From NCBI GenBank assembly GCA_016707445.1, contig JADJHR010000009.1, positions 62,001-126,000 of the forward strand: 64,000 bases of DNA. The letters run 5' to 3'. Origin of the DNA: Rubrivivax sp. Its GTDB lineage: Bacteria; Pseudomonadota; Gammaproteobacteria; Burkholderiales; Burkholderiaceae_C. Positions within the stretch are counted from its first letter, which is position 1; every line of letters begins with the position of its first letter. A model generated the notes under the pieces. The model was not told the DNA's origin and ran no database searches. It worked only from the letters and a program-made list of their open reading frames with translations. The translations under genes and the position numbers were made by a program. Below, in pieces: positions 57,598 to 64,000 of the stretch.

Positions 57598-58803
57598 TCA
57601 GAGCGTCTGGCGCTGGCTTTCTGACGGGATCACTGCGCGCTGGGCTCTGGCAAGCGCGGCGCCGATCAGCAGTGCACAGGCCGACAGGCCCAGCCCCGCA
57701 CGCAGGCCACCGGGGCCGTCCGCCAGCACACCCACCACGCCGGGGCCGATGATCTGGCCGACCGCAAAGATGATGGTGAAGGTGCTGACCCCCGCCGGCC
57801 ATTGCTCTTGCGGCAGATTGTGGCGAACCAGCGCCGTCGTGGCCGCCACCACCGACAGGAAGACAGCGCCGAAGATCGACCCCGACACATAGGCCGCCAC
57901 GGGGCTTGCCCACAACACGGGCAGCGCGGTCGCCAGCGCCAGCAACAAGCTCAGACGCGCCAGCGGGCGACCGTCAGGGTGGCGCTGCAGCAGCCCGGCC
58001 CACAGAAACGGGGATATCGCCACGCCGATGCCCAGCACGGCGAAGAACGCGGTGGCCGCGTGTGCCGGCAGCGCCTGCTCGCGCAGGAAGGTGACGATGA
58101 ACGTCATGTATCCGATGTAGCCCAGCCCGAACATGAAGTACGCGGCCAGCGCGAAGGCGAAGGGCCTCGGATCGAAGCGGGCCTTGCCGGCGCCTGGCAC
58201 CGGCTGTGGTGGCGTCGGGCGCAAGCGCCAGGCCATCACTGCGGCGGCGGCGAGCGACACCATGCCGAGCACCTGCCATGCCGACGCCCAGTGCATCGCG
58301 TGCGTACCGGGTGGCGCCACGATCAGCGCGCTGGCCACGATGCCCCAGCCCGTGCCCCCGTAGTACAGGCCCAGCACCAGACCGGGGTTGATGCCGCTGC
58401 CGGGTGGGCCGCGCAGGCTCAGCCGCGCGGCCATCAGCCCGCCACTCACGAAGATGACGGCGCTGATCGCACCCGATGCCACGCGCAATGCGTAGAGTTC
58501 GGTTTCCCCTCGGGTGAGGCCGTGCAGCATCAGCAGCAGGCCCACTGCGACCGTGCCTGCAATGCAGGCCGTGCGCGCGCCGACCCTGGCCATGAGCCAG
58601 GGCGCAGCCAGCGCCCCGGCAAGATAGCCTGCCGCGTTGGCCGTACCCATCGCCCCGGCGGTGAAGTAGCTCCAGCCGAGGTCGGCCCGCATCGGCGGCA
58701 ACAGCAATGCATACGAGAAGCGGGCCAGCCCGAGCGACACCGCCGCGCCCAGCGCCAGTGCCAGTGCCGAGGTCAGGATGTCCCGTGCGGCGCGATCGAT
58801 CAC
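57598..58803 (-). CDS. YbfB/YjiJ family MFS transporter
   Basis: 401 residues, 12 predicted helices. The family start block is ALGAAVSLGLARFSYALLLPPMRADLGWSY (residues about 17-46), which sets YbfB/YjiJ apart from other MFS groups. GTANAAGYLAGAL and a large central loop with PVPGAGKARFDPR follow. Substrate unknown. Promoter region upstream is about 78 bases long to the CWC protein gene. Confidence 0.88.
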   Translation of the reverse strand: MIDRAARDILTSALALALGAAVSLGLARFSYALLLPPMRADLGWSYFTAGAMGTANAAGYLAGALAAPWLMARVGARTACIAGTVAVGLLLMLHGLTRGETELYALRVASGAISAVIFVSGGLMAARLSLRGPPGSGINPGLVLGLYYGGTGWGIVASALIVAPPGTHAMHWASAWQVLGMVSLAAAAVMAWRLRPTPPQPVPGAGKARFDPRPFAFALAAYFMFGLGYIGYMTFIVTFLREQALPAHAATAFFAVLGIGVAISPFLWAGLLQRHPDGRPLARLSLLLALATALPVLWASPVAAYVSGSIFGAVFLSVVAATTALVRHNLPQEQWPAGVSTFTIIFAVGQIIGPGVVGVLADGPGGLRAGLGLSACALLIGAALARAQRAVIPSESQRQTL

Positions 58804-58881
58804 CGCATGCGCCGATGCAGCGCTGTCTGCCTTGATGGGCTTTCGCCACGTGCCAACAACGCATCTACGCCGCGGTGCATT

Positions 58882-59097
58882 TCAGCGGCCCGGTGGCACG
58901 GACGGCCGTGGTTCCTGGGCCAGCTGTCGCAAGCAGTGCAGGCACAGGCAGCCGTCGTACTGGGCCTGCAGCTGGCGCAGCTGTTCGGGCGCCAGCACCG
59001 GCGCCGTGCAGGCGCAGGGCGTGGCGTCGTCGACACCGCAGTGAAAGGCGCCGCCGCAACGCGGGCACGCGGCATTCGGCGCCAGCGGCGCGGTCAC
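58882..59097 (-). CDS. Cysteine-rich CWC family protein
   Basis: 71 residues with a zinc-ribbon-like Cys pattern: CPRCGGAFHCG, CAC, then CLCLHCL. Fits the Cysteine-rich CWC family; function unknown, possibly metal or nucleic-acid binding. GTG start overlaps the matB stop (GTGA), making it the last cistron of the malonate operon. Confidence 0.83.
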   Translation of the reverse strand: MTAPLAPNAACPRCGGAFHCGVDDATPCACTAPVLAPEQLRQLQAQYDGCLCLHCLRQLAQEPRPSVPPGR

Positions 59098-60649
59098 GGG
59101 GTGAACAGGCCCCGGTGTTGCTCGCGCAGCAGGTTCTTCTGCACCTTGCCCATCGCATTGCGCGGCAGCTCGGTCTCGATGAACACCGACTTGGGCACCT
59201 TGAAGTTGGCGATCTGGCCCTTCAGGGCTGCGGTCAGCGCCGTGCCGTCCAGCGTGGCAGCGGGCTTGGGCACGACGATGGCGACCACGGCCTCGCCGAA
59301 ATCGGGATGCGGCACGCCGACCACCGCGCTCTCGGCCACGCCGGGCATGTCGTTCAGGTGCCCTCGATCTCGGCCGGGTAGACGTTGTAGCCGCCGCTGA
59401 TGATCAGGTCCTTGCTGCGGCCGACGATGGTGACGTAGCCGTCGGCGTCGATGCGGCCGACGTCGCCGGTCTTGAACCAGAGGTCGGTGGTGAACTCGTC
59501 GGCGGTCTTCTCGGGCATGCGCCAGTAGCCCTTGAAGACGTTCGGGCCCTTGACCTCGATGCCGCCAATATCGCCGCTGGCCACCGGGGCGCCCTTGTCG
59601 TCGCGCACGCGCAGATCCACGCCCGGCAGCGGGAAACCGACCGTGCCGCCGCGGCGGGCGCTAACCGGCTGGTAGGGGTTGGAGGTCAGCATTGCCGTCT
59701 CGCTCATGCCGTAGCGCTCGAGGATGGTGTGGCCGCTGCGAACCTGCCAGTCGTTGAAGGTTTCCAGCAGCAGCGGCGCCGAGCCGCTGATGAACAGCCG
59801 CATGTTCGCGCAGACCTGTGGCGTGAGCCCCGGGTCGGCCAGCATGCGCACGTACAGCGTGGGCACGCCCATGAAGACCGTGGCCTCGGCCAGACGGGCA
59901 ATTACGCCCCTGGCGTCGAAGCGGCTGAACCAGATCATGCGGCTGCCGTTGAGCAGCGCACCGTGCGTGGCGACGAACAGCCCGTGCACATGGAAGATGG
60001 GCAAGGCGTGGATCAGCACATCGCCTTTCGCCCAGCCCCAGTAGTCTTTCAGCACCTGCGCGTTCGACAGCAGGTTGCCATGCGTCAGCATCGCGCCCTT
60101 GCTGCGCCCGGTGGTGCCGCTGGTGTAGAGGATGGCGGCCAGGTCGTCACTGCTGCGGCGCACCGTCTCGTGCTGGTCGCCATGAAATGCCGCGCGTTCG
60201 AGCAGGCTGCCGCGGCGGTCGTCGTCGAGCGTGAAGACATGCCGGGTTCCGGCCTTGAACGCCAGCTTGCTGATCCAGCCGAAGTTGCGGCCACTGCACA
60301 CCACCACGGCCGGCTCGGCGTTGCCGATGAAGTACTCGATCTCGGCGGCCTGGTAGGCGTTGTTCAGCGGCAGGTAGACATGGCCGGCGCGCAGCACGGC
60401 CAGGTAGAGCATCAGCGCCTCGACGCTCTTTTCCACCTGCACGGCAATGCGTGACTGCGCGGGCAGCTTCAGGCTGGCCAGCAGGTTGGCGATCATCGCG
60501 GTGCCGCGGTCAAGGTCGCGCCAGCGGTAATGCAGCGGCGTGGCCGTGTCGGCGGTCTCGATGGCGATCTGGTCAAGGTCGGCCGGGAAGGCCGAACGAA
60601 GGGCGGTGTAGAGGTTTTGCGAGCTCACGGATGCATTCTGACGCGTCAC
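59094..60649 (-). pseudogene. matB: Malonyl-CoA synthetase, apparent frameshift
   Basis: ANL-family ligase that activates malonate with ATP and CoA. The main part (GTG 60649 to 59354) has YTSGTTGRSKGAML, HGLFVATHGALLNG, LERYGMSETAM and TGDVGRIDADGY, then YNVYPAEIEG followed by a premature stop. The rest (MPGVAESAVVGVPHPDFGEAV ... RNAMGKVQKN with the catalytic Lys) continues in another frame to 59094. One missing base between 59359 and 59360 (GGC-[T]ACCTGAAC) explains it; with it restored, the protein is about 518 residues. GTGA overlap with the malonyl-CoA decarboxylase gene. Confidence 0.9.
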
Positions 60650-61944
60650 AACAGGCTGGCGAGCTGCCGCGAATGGGCCACCTCGCCGAGGACGAAGTTT
60701 TCATGGTGCAGCTCGACCTTCTTCAGATCGTAGAGGTAGTTCACCATCAGGCCAAAGGATTGGCGCAGGCCCTTTTCGGACAGGTCGCCCAGCGGGTTCA
60801 GGCGCTCGAGCCGGGCGCCGTTGTCGAGGTGAAAGCGGGCCACCGGGTCACCCAGCGTGGTGGGTGAGACCTGCGTCAGGTAAATCGCTGCCAGGCGCTG
60901 CAGGGCCTGTGCTGCGTCGGCGGGCAGCCGCTGCAGGCTGGCCTTGTCGCTCAGCCGCTCGAGCTTGCCGTCGCAAGCGGCCAGCAGTGTCTGCTGCGCC
61001 TCGGCCAGGCGCTGCGCACGCACACGCGACAGGCTTTCACAGGGTGCGCCCGCACGCAGCCAACGCGCCAGGCCGGGCAGCGGCGACAAGGTGCAGAAGG
61101 TCCTGAGTTGCGGCAGCTCGCGCTTGAGCTCGTCGGCCACGCGCTTGATCAGGAAGTTGCCCAGCGACACGCCGCGCAGCCCCGGCTGGCAGTTGCTGAT
61201 CGAGTAGAAGGTCGCCGTGCGCAGGCTGCGCTCGGGCGGCTGCGTTGCCGTCTTGTCGATCAGTGGCGCGATGGCCGCCGGCATGTCGGGCAGCAGCGCC
61301 ACCTCGACGAAGATCAGCGGCTCGTCGGGCAGCTGCGGGTGAAAGAAGGCGAAGCAGCGGCGATCGGGTTGCAGGCGGCGGCGCAGATCATCCCAGCCGT
61401 CGATGGTGTGCACGGCCTCGTGCTGGATCAGCTGTTCGAGCAGATGCGCCGGCGAACGCCAGTCGACGCGCTGCAGCTGCAGGAAGCCGGGGTTGAACCA
61501 GCTGCCCAGCAGGTGCAGGAAGTCGGCTTCCACGGCAGCCAGCTCGGGCTGCGCGCCCAGCCGGCCCAGCAGCGCACGCCGCATGGCCACGATGTCGGCG
61601 GTGCCACCGGGCAGTCGGTTGATACGGCGCAGCAGCTCTTGCCGCGGCGGCTCGGCGTCGCGCAGCACCTGCTGCAGTTGCGCCGCGCCGGGCGACTGCG
61701 CATAGGCTTGCGCGCTGGCCAGCAGCGCCGCCGGGTCGGGGCTGAAGTCGCTGGCCAGGTGGCCGAAGAAGGCACCGCGCGCGTCGTCGGGCAGCGCACG
61801 GAAGCCGGCCACGAGGTCGCGCGCGATGCTCACGCTGTTGGCTTCGCCGCGCTCGGACAGCAACCGGTTACACAGGACCAGCAGGCGCCGCAGGTAGCGG
61901 TTGCTGCCCGGTCGGCGCGTCGTGTCTTTGACCGCTTCGAACAT
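60646..61944 (-). CDS. matA: Malonyl-CoA decarboxylase
   Basis: 432 residues. Converts malonyl-CoA to acetyl-CoA and CO2, so with matB it turns imported malonate into acetyl-CoA. Typical blocks: N-terminal helical domain, LHLLGSWFNPGFLQLQRVDW, HEAVHTIDGWDDLRRRL, FFHPQLPDEPLIFVEVAL, TATFYSISNCQPGLRGVSLGNFLIK (in parts) with the catalytic Ser/His region, TLSPLPGL and LELHHENF-like VELHHENFVLGEV. Start 17 bases after dctM stop. Confidence 0.94.
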   Translation of the reverse strand: MFEAVKDTTRRPGSNRYLRRLLVLCNRLLSERGEANSVSIARDLVAGFRALPDDARGAFFGHLASDFSPDPAALLASAQAYAQSPGAAQLQQVLRDAEPPRQELLRRINRLPGGTADIVAMRRALLGRLGAQPELAAVEADFLHLLGSWFNPGFLQLQRVDWRSPAHLLEQLIQHEAVHTIDGWDDLRRRLQPDRRCFAFFHPQLPDEPLIFVEVALLPDMPAAIAPLIDKTATQPPERSLRTATFYSISNCQPGLRGVSLGNFLIKRVADELKRELPQLRTFCTLSPLPGLARWLRAGAPCESLSRVRAQRLAEAQQTLLAACDGKLERLSDKASLQRLPADAAQALQRLAAIYLTQVSPTTLGDPVARFHLDNGARLERLNPLGDLSEKGLRQSFGLMVNYLYDLKKVELHHENFVLGEVAHSRQLASLL

Positions 61945-61961
61945 GCATCGACCCCGAAGGC

Positions 61962-63269
61962 TCAACCCATCAGCTGGGTCGGCAGCCAGGTGGCCAGGCC
62001 CGGAAACACGCACAGGATCAGGATCGCCACCACCATGCAGCCCATGAAGGGCAGCGCGCCCTTCAGGATGGTGGGCAGCCGCACGTCGGGCGTGATGCCG
62101 TTGATGACGAACAGGTTCAGACCCACCGGCGGCGTGATCAGCCCGAGCTCCATGTTGATGGTGAGCACGACGCCGAACCAGATCGGGTCGAAGCCGGCGG
62201 CATTGATCACCGGCATCAGGATCGGTGTGGTCATCAGGATGATGGCCGCCGGCGGCAGGAACATGCCCGCCACCAGCAGCAGCAGGTTGATGGCGGCCAT
62301 CACCAGCCAGCGGTTGACCTGCATCTCGCCGATGGCCTGTGCCACGCTCTGCGTGACCTGAAGCGACGACATCATGTAGCCGAACAGGATCGAGGTGCCG
62401 ATGATCATCATCAGCATGCCCGATTCGCGCAGGCCGTCGCGCAGGATGGCCCACAGGTCCATCGGCCGCCACACGCGGTAGATCACGACCACCATCAGCA
62501 GGCACAGCATCGCGCCGACACCGGCAGCCTCTGACGGCGTGGCAATGCCGCCGTACAGTGCATAGACCACGCCGGCGATGACGGCCATGAAGGGCAGCAG
62601 CTTGGGCAGCAATTCGAGCTTTTCCGCCAGCGTGTAGACGCGGTCTTCGTCGATCAGCCGCGTGCCGCGTTTCCAGCTGAGAAACATCGCCCAGGCCATG
62701 AACAGCCCGGTGAGCATCAGACCCGGAATGATGCCGGCGATGAAGAGCCGGCCGATCGAGGTCTCGGACGCGATGCCGTACAGGATCATCGTGATGCTGG
62801 GCGGAATCAGGATGCCCAGCGTGCCGCCGGCGGCGATGGCCCCGGTGGCCAGGTCGGCGTCGTAGCCGCGCTTGCGCATCTCGGGGATGCCCATCTTGCC
62901 GATCGCCGCGCAGGTGGCGGGCGATGAACCGGTGAGCGCCGAAAACAGCGCGCAGGCGCCGATGTTGCTGATCACCAGCGACCCCGGCACCTTGTGCAGC
63001 CAGCGTGCCAGCGCCTCGTACAGGTCGGACCCGGCTCGTGACGACGCCACCGCGGCGCCCATGATGATGAACATCGGCAGCGACACCAGCGTGAAGTCGC
63101 TCAGCCCTGCGAACACCGTCTCGGGAACGAAATGGACGCTGTTCCAGCCGTCGAACACGAGCATGAAGGCCAGCGCCACCGCACCCATGCCGAACGCGAT
63201 GGGCAGCCCGGTGGCCAGCACCGCCACGGTGACGACGAAGATCAGCAGTCCGACCTGCAGCGGCGTCAC
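61962..63269 (-). CDS. TRAP transporter large permease (DctM type), malonate operon
   Basis: 435 residues, about 12 helices of the DctM/SiaM fold. Landmarks: PLFIIMGAAVASSRAG-type region with MFIIMG, TGSSPATCAAIGKMGIPEM, AAGGTLGILIPPSI and GLITPPVGLNLFVING. GTG start at 63269 overlaps the DctQ stop (GTGA). With the Q and P subunits it imports a dicarboxylate; the next genes show this is malonate (compare the matPQM naming in rhizobia). Confidence 0.93.
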   Translation of the reverse strand: MTPLQVGLLIFVVTVAVLATGLPIAFGMGAVALAFMLVFDGWNSVHFVPETVFAGLSDFTLVSLPMFIIMGAAVASSRAGSDLYEALARWLHKVPGSLVISNIGACALFSALTGSSPATCAAIGKMGIPEMRKRGYDADLATGAIAAGGTLGILIPPSITMILYGIASETSIGRLFIAGIIPGLMLTGLFMAWAMFLSWKRGTRLIDEDRVYTLAEKLELLPKLLPFMAVIAGVVYALYGGIATPSEAAGVGAMLCLLMVVVIYRVWRPMDLWAILRDGLRESGMLMMIIGTSILFGYMMSSLQVTQSVAQAIGEMQVNRWLVMAAINLLLLVAGMFLPPAAIILMTTPILMPVINAAGFDPIWFGVVLTINMELGLITPPVGLNLFVINGITPDVRLPTILKGALPFMGCMVVAILILCVFPGLATWLPTQLMG

Positions 63270-63805
63270 AGGCGATCGTCCGGTGACAGGCCGAAGGGCA
63301 GCTCGATCTGGCGGTGCACCAGCCACAACTGCGCCACGCATTGCAGGCACAGCAGTGCCAGCCCGGCCGGCAGCGCCAGGGTGGCGATCCACATGCGGGC
63401 GCGCCAGATCGAAGGCGTGGTCTGGCCGCTGGTCCAGGCCTCGACCCACCAGGGCACGGCGGCGTACAGAAAAGCCAGGCAGAAGGCCAGCATCACCAGG
63501 TGGCCCGCCATGTGCAGCCAGCGCCGCGCCGGCGTGGCCAGCATCAGCGGCAACACATCGACCGCCACATGGCCGCGCGTGAGCAGGATGTAGGGTGCAC
63601 CGAGAAAGGTGGCGGCCACCAGCGCGAAGGTGACGAACTCGGTCTGCCAGATCGATGACTGGCCGAGCACCGCACGCACGAAGACCATCTGGCAGATCAC
63701 GCCGACCGAGAGCAGGATCAGCCCGGCCGAGAAGACCCCGAAGGCGCGCGACAGGGCCTGCACGGCCACCACCCAGGCGGGCAGCGGCCGCGCTTCACTT
63801 GACAC
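63266..63805 (-). CDS. TRAP transporter small permease (DctQ type)
   Basis: 179 residues with four helices, DctQ family: FSAGLILLSVGVICQMVFVRAVLGQSSIWQTEFVTF (read in parts, residues 24-60) includes the conserved W..E element; LGAPYILLTRGHVAVDVLP is the family's central signature. GTG start at 63805, inside the DctP 3' end (11-base overlap). Confidence 0.92.
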   Translation of the reverse strand: MSSEARPLPAWVVAVQALSRAFGVFSAGLILLSVGVICQMVFVRAVLGQSSIWQTEFVTFALVAATFLGAPYILLTRGHVAVDVLPLMLATPARRWLHMAGHLVMLAFCLAFLYAAVPWWVEAWTSGQTTPSIWRARMWIATLALPAGLALLCLQCVAQLWLVHRQIELPFGLSPDDRL

Positions 63806-64000
63806 TCAGCGCCTTCTCGATCAGCTCCTTGCCGCCGGGCACCTTCTCGGCGAACACCTTGTACGAGGTCTTCTGTGCCACTGCGCGCCAGGCGGCTGCC
63901 TCGGCGTCGGTCATCTCGACCACCTCGACGTTGGCCTTCTTGAAGACATCCACCATCTTGTCATCGAGCTTCTTCGATTCGGCCGTGAAATAGACCTCGG
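63795..64000 (-). CDS. TRAP transporter periplasmic binding protein (DctP type), 3' partial
   Basis: Only the last 67 codons lie in the window; the gene continues beyond base 64000. The C-terminus reads TDAEAAAWRAVAQKTSYKVFAEKVPGG... ELIEKALSVK, typical for DctP proteins (last helices). It would capture malonate in the periplasm and is the first known cistron of the operon. Confidence 0.85.
   Translation of the reverse strand, partial: EVYFTAESKKLDDKMVDVFKKANVEVVEMTDAEAAAWRAVAQKTSYKVFAEKVPGGKELIEKALSVK

Overview
The window is GC-rich DNA densely packed with short, overlapping operons. It looks like a chromosomal segment of a betaproteobacterium of the order Burkholderiales, of the Rubrivivax/Leptothrix/Ideonella kind. 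The signs are a Bug-type tricarboxylate binding protein, a PEP-CTERM protein, a leucine/isovalerate (liu) operon, an ActP/SLC5-kinase cluster and a DUF1840 remnant. The taxonomic placement is inferred from gene content only. No rRNA, tRNA or CRISPR array was seen.

Layout. (1) 1-8787: a tightly coupled respiratory cluster. It encodes a B-type haem-copper oxidase subunit I whose active-site Tyr position is Gln (a feature of NO reductases), a haem O synthase, a SCO/SenC copper protein, a cytochrome b fused to 2[4Fe-4S] and MvhD-like domains, an unknown one-TM protein, a second and very divergent haem-copper subunit I, and a cytochrome b fused to a [2Fe-2S] ferredoxin and an NAD(P)H reductase. 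This is the best candidate for an undescribed system. (2) 8860-16063: a SEC-C/TPR protein, a tricarballylate module (Bug protein, TcuB, TcuA) and a flavoprotein disulfide reductase. (3) 16155-24971: leucine/isovalerate catabolism (MCC beta and alpha, methylglutaconyl-CoA hydratase, HMG-CoA lyase) with several small passengers. (4) 25083-28324: a secreted phosphoesterase divergent from a di-haem peroxidase, and an ArsR-type remnant. (5) 28566-37649: an acetate-type uptake and sensing cluster: DUF485, ActP, CBS/DUF294 (frameshifted), SLC5-histidine kinase, receiver protein, and a membrane PAS/pseudokinase fused to a DEDDh exonuclease. (6) 37650-39259: a complete IS1182-type element inserted exactly in the CTAG shared by the stop codons of two convergent genes.

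(7) 39260-43568: a restriction-endonuclease-like membrane protein, two small membrane proteins, an acyl-CoA synthetase and a methyltransferase. (8) 43569-44843: a PEP-CTERM/nidogen-like gene with a sigma54-type promoter, a frameshift and a strong terminator, followed by a decayed DUF1840 gene. (9) 44972-51034: transport and miscellaneous metabolism (peptide-type binding protein, MHS transporter, small cytochrome c, LysE exporter, Tat-exported agmatine-deiminase-like enzyme). (10) 51076-55182: a stress/envelope cluster (ferritin-like, CsbD, DUF1328, DUF883/YqjD, YqjE-like, partner, YihY/BrkB). (11) 55230-59097: aminotransferase, NudK-like hydrolase, microprotein, MFS and a Cys-rich protein. (12) 59094-64000: a malonate operon on the minus strand (TRAP P-Q-M, malonyl-CoA decarboxylase, malonyl-CoA synthetase), nearly all coupled by overlapping start and stop codons.

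Three otherwise well-conserved genes (CBS/DUF294, PEP-CTERM, matB) each carry one apparent indel. This could be genuine decay, but sequencing error is equally possible. Protein functions are assigned from recognised motifs and family memory; no database search was possible.
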